From Vespula vulgaris (lineage: Eukaryota; Arthropoda; Insecta; Hymenoptera; Vespidae), in contig NC_066596.1 of NCBI RefSeq assembly GCF_905475345.1, positions 1,772,501 through 1,836,500 of the forward strand: a stretch of 64,000 nucleotides of DNA. Reading direction: 5' to 3'. A program made the translations under genes and the position numbers. The notes beneath the pieces were generated by a model that saw only the letters and a program-made list of their open reading frames with translations, was not told where the DNA came from and did not search any database. This document shows positions 13,763 to 27,300 of this stretch, piece after piece. The number at the start of each line of letters is the position of its first letter. Position 1 is the first letter of the stretch.

Positions 13763-15450
13763 TATATCTGTGGAAAAAGCGATATTAATTCCGAATATAT
13801 AATTGTATACAAAGTTGAAAAAAACATATATTGCTTATATATATTTATAATGTGTAATTGTAAAAAGCCATTAACGAATATAATTATCTTACTGATATGC
13901 AAACAGATAAATACGATACTTTAATATTCGCATAATGCAATATTTAGAAATTTTTTTTGTTTCTCGATAAAAGTTATAAATACATAAATAATGTTCTCAT
14001 GTCTGCCATAGATTTAACAATCAAATGCAAAAATAAAAAAAATGCAAATTTAGAATTTTAGCACGATCGTATAATTTTAAGGAATAAATTTTACTAATTA
14101 GTTTACTTAAATTAAGAGTATTATTTCAATTATCTTGCGTATTTATTAATGATCGATATAACTACTACAATCAATGAAACATTTAAAAATGCATAAATTA
14201 AATCATTTTTTTATCCCTTTAAATTATTAACGAACACCCTCACTTATATAAGCTATATTAAAGATTACTTGTGACAATATATAACAATAAAATGAAGCAA
14301 AATAATTAAAGAGCGTACTTACATTTTTACAATTTTTGTAGTCTCTCGAAAATAAAATTGTTCATCGATTTCCAAAAAAAGTTTCGTTAGGTCGCTGTAA
14401 CGATCGTGCGAAACTCGAATTAAAAAGCAATTAACTCCTAAGAATTAGTAAAGAATTCTGATGGAATATTACTTTCTTATACTGATAAATGCATATAATA
14501 AAATGCACATATTAAAATCTAGATTTTTATAATATATGATTTATAAAAAAAATTAATCGATTCACTATTATGAAAGTCGATCATATACTGGAAGTGCGGA
14601 AACTTCCACTCTTCTTTAAATAATATTTTCTTATCATTATCACTCTGTCAATTTCGTAAACAAGTGAATATTTATAAATACATTAACTATATAATAAATC
14701 TTCATGAACGATAATTTTTATAAATTTGTATTAATGTTTGTAATGAAAGATATCTTATATATGACTAAGAAATAGGTCAAACTTCGATTAGATTGATATT
14801 TTTTTCCTCACGTATTCAAAACATGCATATCGCAGAATTATTTTATAAATATAAGTGATGAAGTAGCTCAAGATTTGTTTTGATTAAAATTCGGAAATAT
14901 AAAAACGGAAATATAAACATACATAATAATTTATAAAATTTAATTCAATGAAGGGAGAAAAAAAAGTGAATGAAAAATGTAGAAATAGAAAGAAAAAGAA
15001 ACCTACATTTTATTTGACTTTTCTCTTTGGCGAAATCATTTTACCATTTTTTCTTGTTTTCATTTTTCTATTTCTTTTTTCTCTCGTTTAACTCGATTGA
15101 ATCGAACAATCGAATCAATGGAACTCGTATTATTTACTTAGTATCGTATTCGTTTTTATTCTCTTCTACTCTATTTTCATATTATATAAGCTATACAACG
15201 CTACAATTAACATATTTTATTTATAATTTCATTACGATAATTAGTATCTCTAATGCATTATATTTTAATATCGTAAAACAAATGCACACACATTTGAACT
15301 ATCGTGAAGCGCTATCAGAATTTATAATTTTATCCTTATCAAAATAACTTCTGTACTCTATATATTACAAACTCTTATGCCATTTTATCGAAAAGCAAAA
15401 CTTGCTCGTATAAGCAAATTGTGCTTTTTATCGTTATTTGATTAGAATAT
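13763..15450. other. Upstream region of CYP4 copy B
   Basis: AT-rich 5' flank, no exon seen. The block at about 15000-15190 is homologous to one upstream of copy A at about 9590-9740. Confidence 0.55.
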
Positions 15451-17174
15451 ATTTTATTCCTATTCCATCTAGGGATTCAAAAGAACACATTTGTTAATCG
15501 GATATGTAATAAGAACAGAAAAGAGGATGCGTCGGTCCCAATAGTGTAGAGTAAAAAAATTATACTCAATAGTGTATAATGAAAAAAGATAGACATTCAA
15601 ACCATTTCTCCATTCGCATTTGATCGTGATACGTAACTGCACCCAGAATAAATATGAAAATCTTAAAACCGTGTGACTCAGATTCTATTCTGTGAATATG
15701 AAGGACGTTAAAGATAGATAGATGGGTGGAAATTTTCATCCTGGAAACTTTCTCATCTGCAAAAATAACATTCACCGAATAGAAATCTTTGTCATGCTGT
15801 ATACCTGCCTAGAAGAAATATGGTTTCAAATAATGCAGGCAGATGATCCCACAAAGTCATTGTCCATATTTGCAGCTGTCCTATCCTTGACTAACTTTCT
15901 CTTTTGAAAATCTCAGAAGATGGATTTAGCCATTAATCGATCAAATAAGGACCATTTTAGAAATCTAAACCACGCCTTCGTTGTTCCGAGAGTAGGGAGT
16001 TGTTGACCGTACAAAGTTATTATATAAACGACTTGGCCCATGGAGTTCGCAGTGTTGTAAGAAATACTCCGTGGATCTCAACACTCGCCTACATTTACAA
16101 TGTGAACCTAACACTATACGGACTCGCTTAGAGTTATTACAGCTAGTCACGAAATTGATTAGACTTAAAATAATTCTAACGTCTAGACTTATCTGGACTT
16201 TTTATAGTCGACCATGGAATCATTGCTGCTTACTGTGTTGCTAAAACAGAGTTATACTTGGAAATAAGAACCTGTTGGACTGGACTCATCAACATTCGTT
16301 GAACTTTCAATAGTTCTTCTAATCGAATCCAAAGGAACTTTTTAACGATGAAGAAGCAATCTAAGAAGTCGTGTTATCGTTCATCACGATAATGCAAGTC
16401 TTGCTATTTCCTACAGCTATAATTATAAAGATAACAATAGACGGACTTAGATCGATACTTTCTACGTTTTTGAATCATATTACTCAAGCATCATGACCAA
16501 GCAGAAAATCTGATCAAATGACTGATATCTAACAACCACCGATCTTTTAATCCATTCACCGATTTCAAAACCATCCACCAATCTGTAAGTCACCCATCAA
16601 TATCTTGTTATTTTCAAAAAACGGAAGGTCTTCAAACATCGATGTTATGATGAAACAACGATTGGTTATATTTCTACGAGGAAAAAACTCAAAGTGTATT
16701 GATATTATCGGTATTTATCCATTATGCAACAATAACGAAAAAAGGACTACAGTTGTGATTTGTGCGAGTCGTCTTTTCTCAAAATATTTTTCAAAAGATC
16801 CGTAGGATGTCAGCTTTTGAAGATCGTCCTGTACGCTTCCAATGAATGAGTTCTGGGTTCATTGTTGGCCTGCATTTCTTCACTCGTTTCTGATTCAATA
16901 GTGCTGATATTCAATAATATTCTGTCCACTGCTTCTGTCGTTACTTTTTATTGTCCAGTTTATAATACTGATTAGTTTACCTATCTAAACCGCTATTCGT
17001 TAAATTCGTAATTAAAATTGTTTAACGTGTATTAATTTCGCGTTAAATAATTTTTCAACATGTTTTACATCATTTTCAATTTGATGACGATTATCTCAAT
17101 CCATGTGAATACTTTCATTCATGTGTACAGAACTTGCAAAAAATTAAGGCTCTGGATATATACATTATATTATA

Positions 17175-17252
17175 ATAAGGATTCAAACATAGATATATCT
17201 TTTCACTTTCCGGGCGAATGCTCTGACCTATTGAGCTACCCAACTCCTCAGG
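17175..17252 (-). repeat. tRNA-like (SINE head) element 1
   Basis: Read on the minus strand, it has a good pol III A box (TAGCTCAATAGG) in a D-arm-like context GGGTAGCTCAATAGGTCAGAG. A CCGGAAA loop-like segment follows, then a degenerate B box (TGTTTGAATCC) at about 17189-17179. No acceptor stem closes and the B box is decayed, so this is not a functional tRNA. A tRNA-derived SINE fragment is the best reading. Confidence 0.55.
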
Positions 17253-17899
17253 ATTAATTTATTATCCCAACGAATTTCCACACAAATACTGAACGGAAAT
17301 GAAAATGATCGTCAAAACACATCAGCCATCTTGGTACTCCTCATTGTCATAAATATCACAGACATGATGACCATGCGCTGTATATGCCGTTTTAGCACGA
17401 AGGGTTCCCGATGTAGACCGATGTCGCACACTTTTCACCCCTCCCGCCAAACCTCTATTACATCCTCGTCTTGCTGCGTAGAGTTTTCTTCACAACTTAA
17501 GGAATGTCGAAAGAGAAAATCCTGCCTGACGCTGTATAGCCCCAGCTTCAATGCACCTTTTTCTTCTCTCGCTACTACCTAGGGTATGGAGAAATCTCTG
17601 GAGTGTAAACCATTGATAAAAGATGTATGCGAGGTTCTCTTCTTTCGGTCTACACCCACGCCACTGCTTTCAGAACGTGGATTGTGATATAGGTTCGGCA
17701 CTTATACTTATATCACTATTACAAACAACAATGATATGTATAAAAGATATATATATGTAATGATATGTTACAAATCACAAACATAATTACGAACAAAGGT
17801 TTCCGCGAAGATTTCTAAAGTGTCTGACGGTGGCGACTCCTTTTCCATTAGGAGTGTAGAAAATTCGTGAAGATAATTTTTGGTCCTTAGGATATATAT

Positions 17900-17980
17900 G
17901 GGCCAGGACTCGAACCTGGGTCTTTCGCTTTCCAGATATATTATATGTTTTGCTTATACCAATATAACTACACAGGCCCT
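17900..17980 (-). repeat. tRNA-like (SINE head) element 2
   Basis: On the minus strand, an A-box-like TAGTTATATTGG and a perfect B box GGTTCGAGTCC lie inside a CCAGG/CCTGG hairpin. The ends GGGCCTG and CTGGCCC are nearly complementary. The segment between them (TGGAAAGCGAAAG) resembles the matching part of the element at 17175-17252, so both probably belong to one tRNA-derived SINE family. The anticodon arm does not fold cleanly and is AT-expanded, which argues against a working tRNA gene. Confidence 0.6.
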
Positions 17981-18220
17981 GTAATTATATTTCTCTTAAG
18001 TGCCTTTTAAGTAACGATAGAAAACACTTATCTATGTGTATACATGTGTGCGTGTTTTTATGATCTAGATATATATCTGTATATCTGTATGTATACCCAT
18101 TTGAATGTGTAATATATGTATGTATGTATATGTACTATTACGTATATACACATTTGAAATGTACGTATGTATATGTATTATATATACTATATATGCTATG
18201 TACTATACGTACACATATTA

Positions 18221-21200
18221 TGTATCTAAATACATTCATTCATGTATACATATAACACTATGTTCGCCAATTCCAACAATAAAGATTATGTAATTAACAA
18301 TTTTTCAAAATATATACATGTACGTTGTTCAAACGTATTTGTGTACGTGAGTGTATGTATACATTTATACGTATATGATTAGAGAGATTCGTCATCATCT
18401 CAGATGATTTTTTGCACCTTCGGTTTCATCTAAACAGTCCCGAATGTTTACGAACATTAACGATCGACCGACGAGCCGAGCCATTGTAAGTCAGTGTACC
18501 GAGAACCTTTGTAATGGAAACACCTTTTCGAATATACATCTATTAAGATCTGTGTAACCCATATATTTTCGTCCACGATCGAAAAATTCTTTAAAAATGT
18601 GATAGAAAAACCGGTCATGCATTCGCATATTTCGTACGTCCTGCTTGATATCCGTATATACGATTATACTAATGTTTATCGTTAATATCCTTATGTGCAA
18701 CAAGAAAGAAGAAAGAAGGGACCAAGAATCTGGGTAGTAGACGCGATTCATCGAGAAGGTACGTATAAATCCGAGAAATTTTACATAGGACCTTTCAAAA
18801 TAATTTCCTACCGATTTCGTAGTAGAATTTTATAGAATTAAAATTTAACAAATTAAGGATATCTACGACGTATTTCAATATTTGCTCTCTCGACATCTTC
18901 AAGAATTTACCTTTGTGAATAATCATCGGTGAGTAAACGTTCGATATCCTAAACGATTGTATTTACGTAATGAATTAGTTCATTTCTTTCTTTACGATAA
19001 ATCAGCATTAATTAAATTATCAAAATCAGATCAAGTTCGATGCATTTCATATTGATTGATTAGATAAAGATTACAGAGGAAAGTAGTATCAACTTTCATC
19101 AGAATTATATAACCTATCTTCGTCATTAGAGATTAGTTTAATATACATCTCAGTATATATAAATATACTAACTTAAATATTATATAATTAAAATATTCAG
19201 TAAAAATCTTTGAATTAATATAATATTGTAATTATAAAAATATCTATATTGTGCGTAATAACAATTCTATTGTTGAAATGTTTTCCAATACTTCGCTGTC
19301 GTGTACACATCGTTGTAGTACATATCTATTGTTAATACGTAAACGCAACGACCTTAAAAAGTACAAACCTGAAACGAGAACATTCGATTCATCAAATACA
19401 AGACCACCAACGATGGAAATAAATAAACAATGAAGCGTACGGGAAACAACAGTTCAGTTGAATTATTAATTCATATTTAACAATAATTAGATGACGTAAA
19501 TCGTATAGAATTTTTCGAAAATTCTAAGTTTCTTATGGGCAAACTCTGTAATAGTATATAAATATTATACAGTTTATATAAATAGTTTCATATATAACAA
19601 TTATTATATATTTATACATCTGTAACAATTATTATATATTTATGACTTATAGTTGAATTCTAGCCGACGTTTACTTATAAAAATTGTCGAAAATGTTTTA
19701 ATTTATATTCGTTAATGAATGTATTTATTCCATTGCATTATTATTTTTATTATAAAAAAAAAAGCAAACAAATGAACTTGTAGAAAAGAAGTGGAAAGAT
19801 TAACAAGCTACAGATGCTTGAGTTGATAAGGAAGAACCAGTAAGAGGAAAAGAGATAAGCGTTATAGGGCAACAAAAGGAAAGAGAGGGAGTGAGAAAAA
19901 GAGGGAGAGGAAATAATAAAGCTCAGCGAACGAAACTTGAAAATGTCATCTTCCTGAACGGAATGGAAAGGACGGATCGGTAACAATTTATCGTTTGAAA
20001 AGTTTCGAAACTAGATAATTATCGGAAATATTTATTTGTTTTACGTATTATTATTTATATATTTATTTATTTTACGTACTATCTCATTGTGATATTACGT
20101 TAAATACTCGTGATCGTTTATTATTACGAAATATCTGCTGATACTATTGGAAAAATAATTAATCAACGAATTGGACCATTCAGCGAGATCCTTAATATCA
20201 TTTAAATTAGCAAAAATCTTCTTCTCGACTATTATAGAGTATGTATCTTTTTTTATTTATTGATTTTATTCTTTCATGTTTTAATATAATTTTCATTTTT
20301 TCTTTTAGTTCTTTCTTTTCTTGAACATTGATTCTATTGTTTTATTATTATTTTTCTTTCCTTTTTCTTCAAAGACTATATCAACATAATCAATATCTTA
20401 ATGATCTTTTTAAATGTACATTCTTAAAATAGTAATAGAAATATTAATTATATCCTTATTCATATTTAAAATATTGACTACGCTAATTTTCATTATGTTC
20501 CTTAAACGAACCGTTTATTTGCCGAATTGTTTAATTCAACAAAAAAAGCAAAGAATATTGATAAAATTACATTCATCATTTTATATTATTCATTATTCTA
20601 CGGTCATAAAAATTTCGATCATTCAGTTGTATTTTATTTTAAATATAACAATATCAATCGAATCTGCTTCGGCACAGTAATTAGAAAAAAATAAAAATCC
20701 TAAAAGTCGATTTAATCGTTTTCGCTTGTGAATAGCTCACGCAACAGTTACATTTTGTCTATTATAATTAATTTAACAATATGAATAACGCATTATAATA
20801 TTTTGACATAGAATGAAATGGAATATAAACGCCCTAATTACATGTGCGTTATATTTTAAATACAATATATCCAACGTAAGAATAGTTAAAAATATATTTG
20901 AGAATAGTATCGTTACCAGTATAATAATAATCAGAATTCTTTTCAGCTGTATTATCGATATTGATAAATATCCTTGTTTGTGTTTTTCTTATTCTCTCTT
21001 CTGTTTGTAATCTATAGATAATCTGTGAATGATATAATTTTGATCTTGTTATATAAGATAGAATTACAATCGGTAATCTCTATATAAATGGGGAAATTAC
21101 GTGAAATATAATTAAAAAAAAAAAATAAGAAATATCTAAATATAAGTTTTATCAGTCGAAAATATATTAATTTTAATTTTCTTATTTTGATCTATAATCA

Positions 21201-24200
21201 CCGAAAAATAATATTCGAGTACGTATTTAGGACAATACACTGTTACCAATGTTCTTTAGATTGTTATTTAACTGTTAAAAAGAAAAAAAAATTTTCTGCA
21301 CAATTATTTTATTTCCAAAAGGTATTATCGGTCCATTACCTTACCGACCGACGGTCTTAAAAATTGTTTCTCGACCAAGTAAAAATAGCGCGTTGTCTTC
21401 TATTTTCAATATCGCTATTATTTTCAAATCGTTATCAGTAATGCTAATATTAACGTAGGGGCGTGATTTTAAAATCGAGATCGGATTATTGTGAGAGTGC
21501 AAAATATTAAACTATCCTGTAACTGTTCAACACGTAAAATTATCCACACGATCGAACTTAATTGTTCCTTTAATTTTATATAAAAAGATAATAGTGAGAG
21601 TAATAAAGAATAATAATACAAAGAATATTCCGTTTTATTATATTGGAAGTGTTCTTCAAATATAGTTATTGATGGTTGAAAATTTTAATTGTTTCTAGTA
21701 GCAATATTATTATGAAATGTTTGTGAATCAGGGCCAAGTTACATGTTAATATTTAATTACAGTCAGGTGTGTGATTGTATATTCTTTTGAATAATAGAAA
21801 TCATTTTTATTATTTATATATTATATCATTGTCGAGAACAAGAACTGCCTATATTTCTTCGTTTTAGTTATATTGCATAATCAAATATCTACTATATACT
21901 TCTATTCTGTTCTCTAATTTATGTTTAAAATTTATTAATATATGTTGCTATTTAGTTAATGAAATATTTTTTTTTATTTTTAGATAAATGAAAGAATACC
22001 ATTACTAAAATATATTCAAAGAAATATGGCAGAAAAAATTGGATATTCTAAAGAAACCTTTGTTTCTCAAACTGAACAAACGATTAAAGCAAAAAGGTTT
22101 TTTCAATACCTTGCAAGTTTCTTAGCATCGTTAGGAGCAACAGCAGCAGGAATGTCACTAGCATGGACTTCAAATGCTGGTATAAATGGTGCCAATATAG
22201 CAAGGGTATATAATATTTCCATTACCGCAGAAGAATTTTCATGGATTGGATCACTCGCAGCACTTGGTTCTGCAGTATCATGTGTACCAATTGGTATTCT
22301 TGCAGATATAATAGGCAGAAAGTATTCAATGCTAATACTTGTAATTCCTTTCACTATTGGCTGGCTTTGTATTATTTTTGCAAAATCTATCGCTTTATTT
22401 TACGTTGGAAGGTTCTTGACAGGTTTCAGCGGTGGAGCTTTTTGTGTGACAGGTCCTATGTATACTTCAGAAATTGCTGAAAGCGAAATTCGTGGAAGAT
22501 TAGGTCTATATTATCAGTTATTTCTCACTGTGGGTATTGTAATAGTAAACATTCTAAATTTTAGTGTAAATATGTTTGAATTATCCATTATATCTGGAAT
22601 TAGTCCAATAATTTTTGCTATAACATTCTTCTTCATGCCAGAAACTCCTGTATATTATTTAATTAAAGGAAATGAAGATGCTGCTAGAAAAAGTTATATT
22701 AAATTTAGAGGTCCATACTATGACATAGAACCAGAATTAAGTATGCAGAAAAGATTAATAGAAGAGGCTAATAAACAGAAGGTGTCTTTTCTAACTTCAT
22801 TGAAAACTAAAGCTTGCATGAAAGGATTATTGATATCTTATGGTCTTATGTTAATTCAACAATGTAGTGGAATAAATGCTATTGCAATTTATAGTGGTCC
22901 TTTATTTGAGGCAGCAGGTAGTTCTGTTGGACCTAAGGAAGGTACCATGGCAGCAGGTGCAATTGCATTAACTATGGTACTTATTAGCTCATTAATAGTC
23001 GATCGTCTAGGTAGAAGAATATTACTTACAACATCTATTATCTTTATGTGTTTATCTCTCTTAGCACTTGGTATTTACTTCTATTTCTTAGAAAAAGCAA
23101 GTACAAGTAGTCTAGATTGGTTACCTCTTTCGTCTGTTTGTTGTTTTATCATTTCATATTCATTCGGATTTGGCCCTGTTCCATGGATGATGATCTCAGA
23201 GATTTTTGCTCCAGAAATCAAAGCTATTGTTAGTAGCAGCGCTTGCTTTTTACATTGGATAATGGCATTTATTATCACTAAAACTTTTGTTAATTTAAAT
23301 AATACTATACATACCTATGGTACGTTTTGGTTATTTTCATTTATTTGTGGTATAAGTATCGGTTTTGTTTTATTATTTGTCCCAGAAACGAAAGGAAAAA
23401 CGTTAGAACAAATTCTACGCGAGTTAAACGCATAGGTAGGTGTGTAAAAAAATCATTAATATATAAAACACCTTGTAGCATAAGATATTGCATATGATGT
23501 AGGGCTGATCTTTTTGTAAAATGACTGTAATATGTTTTAGACAAATATATTTCTGATGGGGATGTAAAAATATATAAGTCATATTTTTGTTAAAACAGAA
23601 TAAATAATAACTAATATATTATAGATTGCTATTTTTTTCTTATAGTTCTAATAGTACAAGTCAGTTTTACTTCTTTCTCGTTCTTTTACCTGAAATTCTA
23701 ATAATATATGAAAAACTAAAAACATTTTCGTCAATACAATCGAAATCATCATTTTAAAAAAGAAAAAAAAAAAAGAGAAAGAAAAATGTTTCTAAATCGA
23801 GTATAATGTACATTCTGTAAATCTAAAACTTATTCTTACATTGCACTTTAAATATTATAAAAGCTTCTAAACTAATATTCCTTTTCTCACTCATCAGATA
23901 TATATATATAGTATTATTTATAATAAAAGAAATATATTTTCTATCATTTATGATCGTATTGCGAACTTATACAATGTTTATTACTATCGTTACAACGATA
24001 ATTAAAATCTAAATGAAATTTGGATTAGAGTTTTATTTCAAAGATATCTATCAAAATTCCTGTCCATAAACTATTTTGTATTCAATAAATATGCTCTTTG
24101 ATAGAAAATCTTTAGTATTAATATTCGAGTGAATTCAAGCTTCAGAATTGTAAATACTTAAAGATATATGCATTAATTCGATCTTTTTTCACTAGATGAT

Positions 24201-24300
24201 TGATCGATCAAAATTATCGAATATTCAGAAGCGTACCTTTAAGTTCGTATAATATTTTATTAAGAAATAATTAAGAACACAATTTTTAAATCCACAATTA
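18221..24300. repeat. Segmental duplication unit B (carries T2)
   Basis: First of three tandem units. It opens with a block beginning TCTAAATACATTCATTCATG, repeated at about 24400 and 30062. It proceeds through conserved noncoding DNA (18410-20700), the transporter promoter region (20700-21740), T2, and a 3' block ending before a TA/CA-rich tract at about 24300. Near-identity to the other units extends over kilobases of noncoding DNA, so the duplication looks recent. Confidence 0.85.
21743..23435 (+). CDS. Tret1-like: Tret1-like sugar transporter T2 (two exons)
   Basis: MFS sugar porter and paralogue of T1. Exon 1 is 21743-21766 (8 codons) and exon 2 is 21984-23435, giving 491 codons; ATG at 22026 alone would give 469. 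The T1 start position is lost: an in-frame TGA lies upstream in the equivalent sequence. A different in-frame ATG nearer the donor CAG|gtgtgt keeps the exon coding. The tail contains ERIPLL, matching the [DE]xxxLL dileucine pattern. Core motifs: GRK after TM2, GRFLTGFSGG, PETP, DRLGRR, GFGPVPWMMISEIF and PETKGKTLEQI. The TM7 motif reads QQCSGINAIAIY instead of QQLSG, so the QLS signature tied to sugar selectivity is altered. Use of the upstream start needs transcript evidence. Confidence 0.88.
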
Positions 24301-24399
24301 TATATACACACACATACACATTTAAAATATACGTATATATATGTACTATATCTATTATATATGCTATATACATATATACACATATGTATATACACATTA

Positions 24400-27300
24400 T
24401 GTATCTAAATACATTCATTCATGTATACATATAACACTATGTTCGCCAATTCCAACAATAAAGATTATGTAATTAACAATTTTTCAAAATATATACATGT
24501 ACGTTGTTCAAACGTATTTGTGTACGTGAGTGTATGTATACATTCATACATATATATTGGAGAGATTCGTTATAATCTCGGATGATTTTTTGCACCTTCG
24601 GTTTCATCTAAACAGTCCCGAATGTTTACGAACATTAACGATCGACCGACGAGCCGAGCCATTGTAAGTCAGTTTACCGAGAACCTTTGTAATAGAAACA
24701 TCTTTTCGAATATACATCTATTAAGATCTGCGTAACACATATATTTTCGTCTACGATCGAAAAATTCTTTAAAAATGTGATAGAAAAGCCGGTCATGCAT
24801 TCGCATATTTCGTATGTCCTGCTTGATATCCGTATATACGATTATCCTAATGTTTATCGTTAATATCCTTATGTGCAACAAGAAAGAAGGGACCAAGAAT
24901 CTGGGTAGTAGACGCGATTCATCGAGAAGGTACGTATAAATCCGAGAAATTTTACATAGGACTTTTCAAAATAATTTCCTATCGATTTCGTAGTAGAATT
25001 TCATAGAATTAAAATTTAACAAATTAACGATATCTACGACGTATTTCAATATTTTCTCTCTCGACATCTACAAGAATTTACATTTGTGAATAATCGCGGT
25101 GAATAAACGTTTGGTATCCTAAACGATTGTATTTATGTAATGAATTAGTTTATTTCTTTCTTTAAGTTAAATCAGCATTAATTAAATTATCAAAATCGGA
25201 TCAAGTTCGATGCATTTCATATTGATTGATTAGATAAAGATTACAGAAGAAAGTAGTATCAACTTTCATCAGAATTATATAACCTATCTTCGTCATTAGA
25301 GATTAGTTTAATATAAACCTTAATATACATTTCAGTATATATAAATTTACTAACTTAAATATTATATAATTAAAATATTCAGTAAAAATCTTTGAATTAA
25401 TATAATATTGTAATTATAAAAATATCTATATTGTGCGTAATAACAATTCTATTGTTGAAATGTTTTCTAATACCTGGCTGTCGTGTACACATCATTGTAG
25501 TGCATATCTATTGTTAGTACGTAAACGCAAACGTCCTTAACAGTACAAATATGAAACAAAAACATACGATAAAACAAGTATGAGATCAGCGAGGAAGGAA
25601 GTAAATAAACAATGAAACGTACAGGAAACAACAATTTAGTTGAATTATTAATTATATACTTAACAATAATTAGATGATGTAAATCCTATAGAATTTTTCG
25701 AAAGTTCTAAGTTTCTTTTGGGCAAACTCTGTAATAATATAATATTGTATCTGTAATAATATAAGTATTGTACAGTTTATATAGGTAGTTTTATATGTAA
25801 CAATTATTATGCATTTATACATCTGTATATATTTATGACTTATAGTTGAATTCTAGCCGACGTTTACTTATAAAAATTGTCGAAAATGTTTTAATTTATA
25901 TTCGTTAATGAATGTATTTATTCCATTGCATTATTATTTTTATTATAAAAAAAAGCGAACAAATGAACTTGTAGAAAAGAAGTGGAAAGATTAACGAGCT
26001 AAAGATGCTTGAGTTGATAAGGAAGAACCAGTAAGAGGAAAAGAGATAAGCGTTATAGGGCATCAAAAGGAAAGAGAGGGAGAGAGAAAAAGAGGGAGAG
26101 GAAATAATAAAGCTCAGCGAACGAAACTTGAAAATGTCATCTTCCTGAACGGAATGGAAAGGACGGATTGGTAACAATTTATCGTTCGAAAAGTTTCGAA
26201 ACTAGATAATTATCGGAAATATTCATTTGTTTTACGTATTATTATTTATATATTTATTTATTTTACGTACTATCTCATTGTGATATTACGTTAAATACTC
26301 GTGATCGTTTATTATTACGAAATATCTGCTGATACTATTGGAAAAATAATTAATCAACGAATTGGACCATTCAGCGAGATTCTTAATATCATTTAAATTA
26401 GCAAAAATCTTCTTCTCGACTATTATAGAGTATGTATCTTTTTTTATTTATTGATTTTGTTCTTTCATTTTTTAATATAATTTTTGTTTTTTCTTTTAGT
26501 TCTTCCTTTTCTTGAACGTTGATTCTATTCTTTTATTATTATTTTTCTTTCCTTTTTCTTCAAAAAATATATCAACATAATCAATACGTAATAAAAATCT
26601 CAACATAAATAATATCTTAATGATCTTATTAAATGTACATTCGTAAAATAATAGAAATATTAATTATATCCTTATTCATATTTAAAATATTGACTCCGTT
26701 AATTTTCATTATCTTCTTTAAACGTACCGTTTATTTGCCGAATTGAGAATAGTATCATTACCAGTATAATAATAATCAGAATTCTTTTCAGCTGTATTAT
26801 CGATATTGATAAATATCCTTGCTTGTGTTTTTCTTATTCTCTCTTCTATTTGTAATCTATAGATAATCTGTGAATGATATAATTTTGATCTTGTTATATA
26901 AGATAGAATTACGATCGATAATCTCTGTATAAATGGAGAAATTATATGAAATATAATTAAAAAAAGAAAAGAAAGAAAAGAAAAACACGAAATATGTAAA
27001 TATAAGTTTTATCAGTCGACAATATATTAATTTTTATTTTCTTATTTTGATCTGTGATCACCGAAAAATAATATTCGAGTACGTATTTAGGACAATACAC
27101 TGTTACCAATGTTCTTTAGATTGTTATTTAACTGTTAAAAAGAAGAAAAAATTTTCTGGACAATTGTTCTATTTCGAAAAGGTATTATCGGTTCATTATT
27201 TTACCGACTGACGGTCTTAAAAATTGTTTCTCGACCAAGTAAAAATGGCGCGTTGTCTTCTATTTTCAATATCGCCATTATTCTCAAATCGTTATCAGTA

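Larger units (their letters stand above)
15451..18220. other. Accessory intergenic block with SINE-like elements
   Basis: Less AT-rich than its surroundings, and not homologous to the transporter or P450 units that flank it. It contains two tRNA-like elements (annotated separately). A short reading frame near 16375 contains VHHDNA, faintly reminiscent of the mariner catalytic motif, but stops surround it. The rest (for example 17330-17700) has no recognisable coding content. It is probably transposon-derived spacer. Confidence 0.45.

Noticed and set aside
17900..17980. Functional tRNA gene
   Set aside because: The A and B boxes are present, but the anticodon arm does not pair and the acceptor stem overlaps the T arm. 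A SINE head fits better.
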